A stretch of 64,000 nucleotides of DNA from JANQGH01 sp039177555. Its GTDB lineage: Bacteria > Pseudomonadota > Alphaproteobacteria > DSM-16000 > Inquilinaceae. The first letter of the stretch is position 1; the number at the start of each line of letters is the position of its first letter. Both the position numbers and the translations under genes were made by a program. The notes beneath the pieces are model-generated. The model saw only the letters and a program-made list of their open reading frames with translations, searched no databases and was not told the DNA's origin. This document shows positions 46,398 through 54,915 of this stretch, in pieces. The stretch spans positions 62,001 to 126,000 of the forward strand of contig JBCDFV010000004.1 of NCBI GenBank assembly GCA_039177555.1, written 5' to 3'.

Positions 46398-47234
46398 ATG
46401 GCCGTCGTAGACCAACAGGAAGCCGCGGCCGACACAACGGCGGCACGGCGCGAAAAGGTCAGACAGCGCAAGGCCAAGACCTGGCGCGACCGGTGGCCGC
46501 CCTTGGCCGCGGTGGTCGGCATTCTGGTTCTGTGGGAACTGATCGTCGTCGGTTTCGAGGTGCCGACCTTCATCGCACCGGGTCCGGGCGAGGTCGTGGC
46601 CACGATGATCGAGCGCTGGCCGATGCTGATGATGAACCTATGGCCGACGGCGCTGGAGAGCCTGGCCGGGTTCGCGCTGGGCAACACGATCGCGGTGCTG
46701 ATCGCCGTTGGGTTCGTGCACAGCCGGCTGGCCGAACGCGCCTTCTATCCGATCGCGGTTTTCATCAACACGATCCCGATCATCGCCATCGCGCCGATCC
46801 TGGTTCTGATCTTCGGCAACGGCTTTACGCCCAAAATCATCATCGCGGCGCTGATCTGCTTTTTCCCCACGCTGGTCAACGTCACGCGCGGCCTGAAGGC
46901 GGTCAATCCGGCGACGTTGGAACTGATGCATGTGCTGTCGGCCAGCCGGTGGGAGGTGCTGATCCGGGTTCGACTGCCGTCGTCGCTGCCGTTCCTGTTC
47001 GCCGCCTTGAAGATCGCTTCGACGACCTGCGTCATCGGCGCGATCGTGGGTGAGTGGATTGGCTCCAATGTCGGCCTTGGCGCCCTGATCATCGAGGCGA
47101 CCTACAATTTCCGCTCCCCACTGTTGTACGCCACGGTGATCCTGGCGGCCTCGCTGGCCGTCGTGCTGTTCACCATCGTGACCCTGCTGGAACGCAGGCT
47201 GATCCGCTGGAAGGTCGATGCGGCGGCCGTTTAG
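46398..47234 (+). CDS. ABC transporter permease
   Basis: A 278-residue inner-membrane protein with about six hydrophobic segments and the EAA-type loop ELMHVLSASRWEVLIRVRLPSSLPFLFAALK typical of SsuC/TauC/NrtB permeases. The ATG at 46398 directly follows the ATPase stop. The N-terminus is a 30-residue charged cytoplasmic stretch. It completes the importer with the neighbouring binding protein and ATPase. Confidence 0.95.
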   Translation: MAVVDQQEAAADTTAARREKVRQRKAKTWRDRWPPLAAVVGILVLWELIVVGFEVPTFIAPGPGEVVATMIERWPMLMMNLWPTALESLAGFALGNTIAVLIAVGFVHSRLAERAFYPIAVFINTIPIIAIAPILVLIFGNGFTPKIIIAALICFFPTLVNVTRGLKAVNPATLELMHVLSASRWEVLIRVRLPSSLPFLFAALKIASTTCVIGAIVGEWIGSNVGLGALIIEATYNFRSPLLYATVILAASLAVVLFTIVTLLERRLIRWKVDAAAV

Positions 47235-47265
47235 CCGGCATCGACGCAAAGGAAGAGACAGGCAG

Positions 47266-48618
47266 ATGACTGAACTGAAAACGGTGCAAGAAGCCGCCCG
47301 CGAGGTGCCGGCGATCGTGAAATCCGATGTCGTCGTGGTCGGCGGTGGGTCGGCCGGGGTCGGTGCCGCGGTGTCGGCGGCCAGGAACGGCGCCTCGGTG
47401 ACGTTGCTGGAACGCTATCCCCATCTCGGCGGCATGGCGTCGGGCGGCATGGTGCTGGTGCTGGACGACATGGTGAACGGCCAGGAGATCACGGTCACCG
47501 GCATCGTGATGGAGATGGTCGAGCGCATGAAGGCGCTGGGCCTCGCCGTCTATCCGCCGGAGGAGGACCGCAAGACCAATTGGGACGTGTATCGCAAATG
47601 GGCGCGCTGGGGCGCGTTCGACTTCCATGTGCCAAGCCAGCCGGAACCCATCATCTTCGCCGTCGCCTTCGACCCGGATGGCTGGAAGCGCGTCTCCAAC
47701 ACCCTGATCCAGGAAGCGGGGATCAATCTGCGCCTGCATTCATGGTTCTCAGAGCCGATCATCGAGGACGGCGCGATCAAGGGCGTGATCTGCGAGACCA
47801 AGATGGGGCGCCAGGCCATTCTCGGCGATGTGGTGATCGACGCCACGGGCGATTTGGACGTGGCCTCGCGTGCTGGTGCTGCCCACGGCACCGGCGCCTA
47901 CATCGTCACCACCGTTTTCCGCCTTGGCGATGTCGATACCGACAAGGCCGAGGCGTTCGAATGGGAACATCCGGACGAGTTCAAGGCGATCGACCGGGCG
48001 GCCAAGCGCATCATCGGCGGCTCGTGGGCCAGATGGTGGCTGAAGACGCCGCTGCCGGGCATCGTCTGGTGCAACTGCCCGCACATGACCGGCTATGACG
48101 GCATGTCGGTCGAGCATTTGACGGCGGCGGAATTCGACGGCAGAGGCCGCATCGAACGTCTGGTCGCCTTCGTCCAGAAGAACCTGCCGGGCTTCGAGAA
48201 CAGCTATCTGCTGGGCACGGCCGAACAGATCGGCGTGCGTCAGACCCGCTTGCTGGAAGGCGAGTATGTCGTCACCAAGGACGATGTGGTGGACAGGGTA
48301 CATTTCCCGGACACCGTCTGCCGCGGCCGCGACTACTACACCCCCTACCGCGCCCTGTTGCCGCGCGATGTCGAGAACCTGATCGTCGCCGGCCGGCACT
48401 ATTCCGCCACGCCGGAGGCCCAGCGCATGTCGCGCGAGATCCCGCCCTGCATGCTGCAGGGTGAGGCGGTTGGCGTCGCCGCCGCCTTGGCCCTGCAGGG
48501 CGGCGTGCGATTGCGCGACGTCGATCCGGCGGCGATCCAGCGTCAGATGCGCAAGCAGGGCGCCGATCCGGGCGACATCCCGTCGGCCAACGCCAACGTC
48601 CCCATCGCCGCCGAGTAG
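47266..48618 (+). CDS. FAD-dependent oxidoreductase (FAD_oxidored group)
   Basis: A 450-residue flavoprotein. The Rossmann motif VVVVGGGSAGVGAAVSAARNG is at residues 22-42, followed by LLERYPHLGGMASGGMV. The later DVVIDATGDLDVASRAGA and NLIVAGRHYSATPEAQRMSREIPPC blocks match FAD_oxidored (PF12831-like) proteins; the last contains a Cys in a position typical of the group. Start ATG 47266 has AGGAAGAG upstream. The reaction is unknown. The ferredoxin three genes downstream is a possible electron partner. Confidence 0.85.
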   Translation: MTELKTVQEAAREVPAIVKSDVVVVGGGSAGVGAAVSAARNGASVTLLERYPHLGGMASGGMVLVLDDMVNGQEITVTGIVMEMVERMKALGLAVYPPEEDRKTNWDVYRKWARWGAFDFHVPSQPEPIIFAVAFDPDGWKRVSNTLIQEAGINLRLHSWFSEPIIEDGAIKGVICETKMGRQAILGDVVIDATGDLDVASRAGAAHGTGAYIVTTVFRLGDVDTDKAEAFEWEHPDEFKAIDRAAKRIIGGSWARWWLKTPLPGIVWCNCPHMTGYDGMSVEHLTAAEFDGRGRIERLVAFVQKNLPGFENSYLLGTAEQIGVRQTRLLEGEYVVTKDDVVDRVHFPDTVCRGRDYYTPYRALLPRDVENLIVAGRHYSATPEAQRMSREIPPCMLQGEAVGVAAALALQGGVRLRDVDPAAIQRQMRKQGADPGDIPSANANVPIAAE

Positions 48619-48640
48619 CCGGCACGAAGTCCGAGAGTTC

Positions 48641-49822
48641 ATGATGGATCAGCAAACCCTGCCGCTTTCCGGCATTAAGGTGATCGATTTCACCCAGGTC
48701 ATGCTGGGGCCGTGCGCGACCCAGACGCTGGGCGATTTCGGCGCCGAGGTGATCAAGGTCGAACGCAAGGGGTCCGGCGATCTGTCGCGCTGGGCGGTCG
48801 AAAAGCGCGGCAATTCCGACAACCCCGTCTTCTGCTCGCTGAACCGCAACAAGCGCTCGATCGCGCTGGACATGCGCGGCGATGCCGGCAAGGCACTGGC
48901 GCGCGACCTGATCCGCGATGCCGACGTGGTCGTCAGCAACTTCCGCCCCGGCGTGATGGAGCGGCTGGGCCTCGGCTACGAGGATTTGTCGAAAGACAAT
49001 CCCGGCCTGATCTGGGCCTTCGGCTCCGGCTTCGGCTCGTCCGGGCCGTACCAGCACAAGGGCGGCCAGGACGTGCTGGCCCAGGCGATGAGCGGCGTCA
49101 TGGCGCGCAAGGCCGACCCGGACCATCCGCTGGCGATCTATCCGACCACGCTATGCGACTATTCCGCTGGCATGCATCTGGTCCAGGGCGTTCTGCTGGC
49201 GCTGTTGGCGCGGGAGAAGACGGGCAAGGGCCAGAAGGTCGAGGTCTCGCTCTATGACAGCATCCTGGCCATGCAGATGCAGGAAGCCGCCATGGAGATG
49301 GCCGAGGGGATCGAGCTGAACTGGGCCGCCATGCCGCTGTCCGGCGTGTTCGAGACCACCGACGGTGCCGTGGTCATGGTCGGCGCGTTTAAGGAAAACC
49401 CGCTGCGCGACATCTGCACGGCCCTGGAGATCGAGGACCTGTCGGGCAAGTACCCGACCCTGGAGGTCCAGCGCGTCCATCGTCGGCTGCTGCAGGCCAT
49501 TTTCCGCGAGCGCTTTGCGTCCAACACCACGGCACACTGGATCGAGCGGCTGGAGGGGCAGGATCTCCTCTGCTCGCCGGTCAAGACCCTGACCGAGGCC
49601 TTGGAGGACCCGCAGACCCACCATAACGGCATGATCCTGGAATACGCCAATGGCGGGGAGCCGATGCGCCAGATCGGCCAGCCGGTGCATTTGTCCGACG
49701 CCGAGGTCGCCATCCGGGTCCCGCCGCCCGTGCTGGGCGAGCAGACCGACCAGATCCTGCGCGAGATCGGGCTGGACGACGCCCGCATCAGCAGCCTGCG
49801 GCAGGATGGCGTGGTGGCATGA
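48641..49822 (+). CDS. Class III CoA-transferase (CaiB/BaiF family)
   Basis: A 393-residue family III CoA-transferase. It starts with LSGIKVIDFTQVMLGPCATQTLGDFGAEVIKVE and includes FCSLNRNKRSIALDMRGDAGKALARDLI and the FGSGFGSSGPYQHKGGQDVLAQAMSG stretch where the catalytic Asp of the family lies. These enzymes move CoA between acids without ATP. It sits 22 bases after the FAD oxidoreductase and overlaps the hydratase by 4 bases, indicating activation of the imported acid to a CoA ester (inference). Confidence 0.93.
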   Translation: MMDQQTLPLSGIKVIDFTQVMLGPCATQTLGDFGAEVIKVERKGSGDLSRWAVEKRGNSDNPVFCSLNRNKRSIALDMRGDAGKALARDLIRDADVVVSNFRPGVMERLGLGYEDLSKDNPGLIWAFGSGFGSSGPYQHKGGQDVLAQAMSGVMARKADPDHPLAIYPTTLCDYSAGMHLVQGVLLALLAREKTGKGQKVEVSLYDSILAMQMQEAAMEMAEGIELNWAAMPLSGVFETTDGAVVMVGAFKENPLRDICTALEIEDLSGKYPTLEVQRVHRRLLQAIFRERFASNTTAHWIERLEGQDLLCSPVKTLTEALEDPQTHHNGMILEYANGGEPMRQIGQPVHLSDAEVAIRVPPPVLGEQTDQILREIGLDDARISSLRQDGVVA

Positions 49823-50601
49823 CCGTCCATTACGACGTCGCCGACCATATTGCCCGCGTGACGATCGATCGGCCCGATCGGCTGAACGCCGTCGACGAGG
49901 CGACCGAGCACGAGCTGCAGCGCGTCTGGTCCGACATCGAATCGCGGGACGATATCTGGTGCGCGGTGCTGACGGGTGCGGGTGAGAAGGCGTTTTGCGT
50001 CGGGGCCGATGTAAAGGCCGCCGCGGAAGGCGATCCCGGCGGCGTCAACTATTGGCTGGCACCGCGCCCGGGCGGCTTTGGCGGCATCGCCACGCGCAAC
50101 AGCCTGACGGTGCCCGTCATCGGCCGCGTCAACGGCCATGCGCTTGGCGGCGGCTTCGAAATGATGCTGGGCTGCGACATCGTCGTGGCCAGCGACAACG
50201 CGACATTCGGTCTGCCCGAACCGCGCATCGGCTTCATTCCACTCGATGGCGGCATGGTGCAGCTTGCCCGGCACATCCCCTATCGTCGGGCAATGGGCAT
50301 CCTGCTGACGGGCGGAAGGTTCAAGGCGGCCGAGGCGTTGGAGTTCGGTTTGATCAACGAGGTTGTCGGCCAGAGCGACTTGGACCAGGCCGTCGACCGC
50401 TGGGTCGATCAGATCCTGCACTGTGCCCCCCACAGTCTGCGGGCGGTGAAGGCGGTCGTGCGCCAGACAGCCCATCTTTCGGTCGAGGACGCGATGGGCC
50501 GTCGGCTGCCGGAACTGACGGATGCCTTCCTGGCGGCGGATCGGGAAGAGGGCATGAAGGCCTTCGTCGAAAAGCGCCGACCGAACTGGCAAGGCCGCTG
50601 A
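49819..50601 (+). CDS. Enoyl-CoA hydratase/isomerase family protein
   Basis: A 260-residue crotonase-fold enzyme. The oxyanion-hole motif FCVGADVKAAAE and the NGHALGGGFEMMLGCDIVVAS block are present, with glutamates in FGLPEPRIGFIPLDGG. The C-terminus (EGMKAFVEKRRPNWQGR) is typical. It overlaps the CoA-transferase by 4 bases, so the two probably act in sequence on one acyl-CoA. Confidence 0.93.
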   Translation: MTVHYDVADHIARVTIDRPDRLNAVDEATEHELQRVWSDIESRDDIWCAVLTGAGEKAFCVGADVKAAAEGDPGGVNYWLAPRPGGFGGIATRNSLTVPVIGRVNGHALGGGFEMMLGCDIVVASDNATFGLPEPRIGFIPLDGGMVQLARHIPYRRAMGILLTGGRFKAAEALEFGLINEVVGQSDLDQAVDRWVDQILHCAPHSLRAVKAVVRQTAHLSVEDAMGRRLPELTDAFLAADREEGMKAFVEKRRPNWQGR

Positions 50602-50615
50602 GCCATGCATACACC

Positions 50616-50939
50616 ATGACGTACGTGATCACGGCGCCCTGCATCGACGTGAAGGACGGCACCTGCGTCGATGTCTGCCCAGTCGACTGCATTTATGAAG
50701 GCGGGCGCATGTTCTACATTCAGCCCGACGAATGCATCGCCTGCGGCCTTTGCGAGACGGTCTGCCCGGTCGAGGCGATCTATCACGGGGATGATGTGCC
50801 GAAAGACATGACGGCGTTCACCGAGATCAACCGGCGGTTTTTCGACGCCTCGGTCAGCGGTTTGGGCTCGCCTGGCGGGGCCAGCCGCACGGGTCCTGTT
50901 GAGATCGACGACCCCGATATTCTAAAGCAGGCCAGCTAA
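50616..50939 (+). CDS. FdxA-type seven/eight-iron ferredoxin
   Basis: A 107-residue ferredoxin. The first cluster motif is CIDVKDGTCVDVCPVDCI (spacing consistent with a 3Fe-4S or 4Fe-4S site) and the second is CIACGLCETVCPVEAI. A 35-residue C-terminal extension resembles FdxA. It lies 14 bases after the hydratase, so it is in the same operon and is likely the redox partner of the FAD oxidoreductase. Confidence 0.93.
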   Translation: MTYVITAPCIDVKDGTCVDVCPVDCIYEGGRMFYIQPDECIACGLCETVCPVEAIYHGDDVPKDMTAFTEINRRFFDASVSGLGSPGGASRTGPVEIDDPDILKQAS

Positions 50940-50949
50940 CCCACCGCGC

Positions 50950-51858
50950 ATGCACGCCGCCGTCCTTCGCTACTTTATCGAGGTCGCGCGGCGCGGCTCC
51001 ATCCGCAAGGCGGCCGACGTGCTGCATGTCGCCTCCTCGGCGGTCAATCGCCAGATCATCAATCTGGAGGACGAACTCGGCACGCCCTTGTTCTATCGCG
51101 TGCCGGGCGGCGTGCGGCTGACGGCGGCGGGTGAACTGCTGCTCAGCCACGCCAACAGCACGTTGCTGGACTTCGAACGGGTCCGCGACGAGATCGAGGA
51201 TCTGAAGGGGCTGAAGACCGGCAACATCCGGATCATCGCTATCGATTCCCTGATGGTCGATGTCCTGCCGGAGGCGATTGCCGCCTTTCACGATACCTAC
51301 CCGGACGTCACCTACGCCGTCGTGGCGGCCGGGCCGGCCGATGTCACGAAGGAGTTGGCGTCGGGCAATGCGGACATCGCCATCTCGTTCGTGCCGGAAC
51401 GCCAGACCGTGGTCCGCACGGTGCGCGAAATCGCGACGCCCATGGGCGTGATTATGCGGCCCGACCATCCGCTGGCCGAGCGCAAATCCCTGTCGGTGCC
51501 GGATTGCCTCGATCACCCGCTGTTCATGCAGCCGGACATCCTGCCGCTCAGCCCGGTCTTGGAGGCGGAGCTGAACGCCGCACGTACACGCGTACGGCCC
51601 AAGCTGATCAGCAACTCCATGGATCTGCACAAGCGCCTGATCAAGCAGGGCGTCGGCATCGCCTTCTTCACGCCGGTCGCCTTCCTGCGCGAGGTGGCCA
51701 ATGGCGAGTTGATCCATGTCCCGCTCGCCGAACCCCACCTCGCCAATCTGCGCATGGGCATCATCATTCCGTCGCAACGCCAGCTCTCGCCCATGACGAT
51801 GGCGATGGTGGCGCATCTGGAAAGGTTCCTGATCGGGATCGAGAGCCAGTTAGGTTAG
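50950..51858 (+). CDS. LysR-family transcriptional regulator of the CoA-transferase operon
   Basis: A 302-residue LysR protein. The N-terminal winged HTH (VLRYFIEVARRGSIRKAADVLHVASSAVNRQI) spans residues 5-37, and the PBP2-like effector domain starts near residue 92. It is only 10 bases after the ferredoxin, transcribed in the same direction, which is unusual for LysR regulators but seen in some operons. It probably controls the upstream catabolic genes; the inducer is unknown. Confidence 0.93.
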   Translation: MHAAVLRYFIEVARRGSIRKAADVLHVASSAVNRQIINLEDELGTPLFYRVPGGVRLTAAGELLLSHANSTLLDFERVRDEIEDLKGLKTGNIRIIAIDSLMVDVLPEAIAAFHDTYPDVTYAVVAAGPADVTKELASGNADIAISFVPERQTVVRTVREIATPMGVIMRPDHPLAERKSLSVPDCLDHPLFMQPDILPLSPVLEAELNAARTRVRPKLISNSMDLHKRLIKQGVGIAFFTPVAFLREVANGELIHVPLAEPHLANLRMGIIIPSQRQLSPMTMAMVAHLERFLIGIESQLG

Positions 51859-51968
51859 TGCCAGCGCAGCTAGCGCATGGCCAAACTTGTCTGTCAGTCG
51901 CGACCACTTGATGACTGACGTGCGGTCTGTTATTCACCTTTTGGTTAATTGGGGAGCCGAGAATCACT

Positions 51969-52196
51969 ATGCCAAACTCAAAAAACTACTGGACGAGCAA
52001 GCGCCCGGAGGGATGGGCAGTAAAGCGAGAGGGCGCCAACAAGGCAGCCTCACTTCACTCCACACAAGGCGAAGCCTGGACCGAGGCACGGAGACTTGCG
52101 CGAGGTTCCGGTGGTGAGGCCCTTCTGAAGGGACAAGATGGAAAGATCCGCGCCAGAAACACCTACGGCAAAGATCCATATCCGCCGAAAGGTTAA
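51969..52196 (+). CDS. DUF2188 family protein
   Basis: A 75-residue protein matching the DUF2188 pattern: GWAVKREGANKAASLHSTQGEAWTEARRLAR followed by GKIRARNTYGKDPYPPKG. DUF2188 proteins are small, widely scattered and of unknown function. The ATG at 51969 is followed closely by the HAD phosphatase gene (5-base gap). The codon usage and base composition of this pair differ from the flanking genes. Confidence 0.82.
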   Translation: MPNSKNYWTSKRPEGWAVKREGANKAASLHSTQGEAWTEARRLARGSGGEALLKGQDGKIRARNTYGKDPYPPKG

Positions 52197-52201
52197 GCGC
52201 T

Positions 52202-53068
52202 GTGGCCAGCAATAGAGTTCCACTTGCGATAGTATACGATTTCGACGGAACTCTGGCACCGGGCAATATGCAGGAACGAGACTTTATTCCTGCGCTAAAG
52301 ATGAAGTCGAGGGATTTCTGGCGTCGCGTGAAGGCAGAGGCTGAAAAACACGACGCTGATGAAATACTATCCTATATGCACTTGATGCTAGATCGAGCGC
52401 AGGCACATCAAGTAACTGTTAGAAAACAAGACTTCCAGAACTATGGAAAAAACCTCCCGCTGTTTAATGGTCTTGTTGACTACGTCGAGCAAGATGAAAA
52501 CAAGGACGGCTGGTTTGATCGAATAAAGAAATATGCGACTTTGAGTGGAATCAAAGCCGAGCATTATATCGTGTCTTCAGGTATGCGCGAAATGGTTGAG
52601 GGCTCGGCCATAGCAAAGCACTTCAGGATGATTTATGCGTCTGGATTCATGTATGATCACCATGGAGTGGCTAATTGGCCAGCATTAGCTCTTAACTATA
52701 CTACAAAGACACAGTACATTTTCAGAATAAATAAAGGAAGCCTCCGAGTTTATGATCATTCAAAGATAAATAGGCATATACCTAAAAAAGAACGAGAAGT
52801 GCCATTTGAGAATATGATCTTCATCGGAGATGGTGAGACCGATATACCGTGTTTTCGCCTAGTCACAGAGCAAGGAGGAAATGCCATTGCGGTTTACAAG
52901 CCGAATACTAGAGGTGCGAGAAGCCGTTGCGAGGAATACGTCAAACAAGGACGTGTGAAGTTCATTGCGCCGGCTGACTATCGCGACGGCCGTCCTGTTG
53001 ATCGAATCGTGAAGTCAATAATAGACAAACTCGCCAGCGATCATCATCTGGATAGTCTTCGCCCGTAG
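52202..53068 (+). CDS. HAD-superfamily phosphatase
   Basis: A 288-residue HAD hydrolase in clearly AT-richer DNA. Motif I is YDFDGTLAPG (residues 12-21), motif II the serine in HYIVSSGMREM, and motif IV FIGDGETDIPC. A long helical cap lies between motifs I and II. The start is a GTG. Its relatives are phosphoserine-phosphatase-like proteins of unknown substrate, scattered across bacteria. The unusual base composition suggests recent acquisition together with the DUF2188 gene. Confidence 0.88.
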   Translation: MASNRVPLAIVYDFDGTLAPGNMQERDFIPALKMKSRDFWRRVKAEAEKHDADEILSYMHLMLDRAQAHQVTVRKQDFQNYGKNLPLFNGLVDYVEQDENKDGWFDRIKKYATLSGIKAEHYIVSSGMREMVEGSAIAKHFRMIYASGFMYDHHGVANWPALALNYTTKTQYIFRINKGSLRVYDHSKINRHIPKKEREVPFENMIFIGDGETDIPCFRLVTEQGGNAIAVYKPNTRGARSRCEEYVKQGRVKFIAPADYRDGRPVDRIVKSIIDKLASDHHLDSLRP

Positions 53069-53179
53069 TCGAACGCAATCCAGCAAGAGGAATTAGACGG
53101 TAGCATTTTCTAACGATGATTTTTGTCGACGTCGAACACTGTGAAATGACATCGATTTCTCTGCCCGCCGCTTAGCTGT

Positions 53180-53908
53180 TTACGGTTGGTTGATCGCCTT
53201 CCTCAGTGCTCGAACAGTAGCTATGTCGGTTTCTCGCTTTTCATCACCGACGAAGGCGAGTTCTCGCAGCTTCGACGATCCGGTTGCGGTGATACGGCTG
53301 GCCGAGCCATGGATCTCGCGCGCGCCCGTTCGGCGCAGAATGTCGGCGGCGTTTTCAGGCGTCACGCCGCCGCCGGGCATCACGGAAAGCCCCTGGGGTG
53401 CCGTCGCGATCATCGAGGCAATGGCGTCGATCCCGTCGATCGCCTTTGCCATACCACCAGAAGTGAGGACTCGCTCGAACCCAAGATCGCCAGCGATACG
53501 GATAGCAAGATTATGATCCTTCACCAGATCGACGACACGGTGAAGGGATGTGCCCAGGCCTTTGGCCGCGGCAACCAAAGCCTCCAGGGCGGGCACGTCA
53601 AGCCCGTCTGGCGAGCCTGCGCCAAGGACGACTCCGGCGAGGCCGAGCGCGCGGATCTGGACGATTTCGGTGCACATGCCGGTGATCTCGGCTGGTGAAA
53701 AAACGAAGTCGCCGGGTCGGGGGCGGACCATGCAATAGACGGGCACGGGGCAGTCTTGAGCCGCCTTCAGCAACGACAAGGATGGTGACAGACCACCCAG
53801 ATCCAGGGCCGCGCAGAGTTCGATCCTGTCCGCACCGCCCTTGATGGCGGCGGCCAGCCCGGCATGGCTGTCGACGCAGATCTCCAGCGTTGGTGTTGCG
53901 TCTGTCAT
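53180..53908 (-). CDS. cutC: CutC family protein
   Basis: A 242-residue TIM-barrel protein with family blocks LEICVDSHAGLAAAIKGGADRIELCAAL, VYCMVRPRPGDFVFSPAEI, and HRVVDLVKDH. CutC was first described in copper tolerance, but its copper role is disputed. No copper genes are nearby. Here it overlaps a ROK kinase by 4 bases and is downstream of ligC, suggesting a sugar or small-metabolite role (inference). Confidence 0.93.
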   Translation of the reverse strand: MTDATPTLEICVDSHAGLAAAIKGGADRIELCAALDLGGLSPSLSLLKAAQDCPVPVYCMVRPRPGDFVFSPAEITGMCTEIVQIRALGLAGVVLGAGSPDGLDVPALEALVAAAKGLGTSLHRVVDLVKDHNLAIRIAGDLGFERVLTSGGMAKAIDGIDAIASMIATAPQGLSVMPGGGVTPENAADILRRTGAREIHGSASRITATGSSKLRELAFVGDEKRETDIATVRALRKAINQP

Positions 53909-54861
53909 TCTGTTGCCTGCAGCGCAGCGCGCCCGAGCAGCGCTGCCCCGATCAGCCCCGCGTCACCCTTCAGCATGCCTGGAACCACAACGGGCTCGGT
54001 CGTGGTATGTGGAAGCCGGGCGCGAACCTCGCTGTCCAGCAAGGCCATCAGGTCCGGGTCCGACCCGAGACCACCCCCGGTCGGAACCAGCGACGCGCCG
54101 GTGATGTTGATCGCCAGGGTCAGAGGTTCCGCCACCATCTCGGCCCAGATGGCGATGGTCTGCGTGCAGTCGGGCTGTGTTGACGTCCAGCCGCCGACGA
54201 TATCGTGGCTGGTTGCGGGCGGGTGGCCAAGCGCGCGATGCAGCCGTTCCAGGCCGCGCGCGCCGCCAAAGGTATCGACGCAACCGGTCTGGCCGCAGCC
54301 GCACGTCAGCCGAGGCAACGGCTGATTCAGACTTGCCGGCTGCTGATTGGCGATCGGGCCGTGGCCCCATTCGCCGGCGATGCCCCAAGCACCATCGATC
54401 ACGCGCCCGTCGATGATCAACCCGCCGCCGATGCCGGTGCCCAGGACCGCGCCGAAGACGATCGCGTGTCCTCGCCCGACGCCGATCGAGGCCTCCGCCA
54501 GCGCAAAGGCGTTCGCGTCGTTCAAGACCATTACCGGCCGATCCAGGCGTTCGGACAAGGCGCGTTCCAGATCGACGCCATTCAGGCACGGAATGTTGGC
54601 GCTTGTGACGGCGCGGCTTTGCGGATGGATCGTCGCGGCAATCGCGATGGCCAGCGGCGCCAGCTTCCGTTCGACGCCGCTGAAATACGCCGTGGCTTCG
54701 GCGATGCTTGCCAGAAAGGCCTCCGCGTCGTCCGTCGGTGTTTTCCGCTCGACCGTCTGCTCAATCTCACATGATGCGATAGCCACCGTTGCGATGCGGA
54801 TGAACGAACCGCCGACATCGGCGGCCAAGAGGGTTCCGGATTCGGATTGGTCTGCGGCCAT
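53905..54861 (-). CDS. ROK-family sugar kinase
   Basis: A 318-residue ROK kinase. The ATP phosphate motif DVGGSFIRIATV is near residue 17, GTGIGGGLI near 136, the EWGHGPI catalytic region and the zinc motif CGCGQTGCVD near 180. This set is typical of N-acetylglucosamine, N-acetylmannosamine or glucose kinases. The start is the ATG at 54861; an upstream TTG frame is unconserved. It is 54 bases after ligC and overlaps cutC, so it may be part of the same transcript. Confidence 0.9.
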   Translation of the reverse strand: MAADQSESGTLLAADVGGSFIRIATVAIASCEIEQTVERKTPTDDAEAFLASIAEATAYFSGVERKLAPLAIAIAATIHPQSRAVTSANIPCLNGVDLERALSERLDRPVMVLNDANAFALAEASIGVGRGHAIVFGAVLGTGIGGGLIIDGRVIDGAWGIAGEWGHGPIANQQPASLNQPLPRLTCGCGQTGCVDTFGGARGLERLHRALGHPPATSHDIVGGWTSTQPDCTQTIAIWAEMVAEPLTLAINITGASLVPTGGGLGSDPDLMALLDSEVRARLPHTTTEPVVVPGMLKGDAGLIGAALLGRAALQATE

Positions 54862-54915
54862 GCCCGCCGATCTAGCAGAAGACCGCGGCGACCCCAAACT
54901 CGCGATGGGTCGACG

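Noticed and set aside
44585..46687. A 700-codon minus-strand open frame across the ABC transporter genes
   Set aside because: It spans three real genes on the opposite strand with no domain of its own.
49252..50610. A 452-codon minus-strand open frame opposite the hydratase and CoA-transferase genes
   Set aside because: Antisense shadow; both plus-strand genes show intact catalytic motifs.
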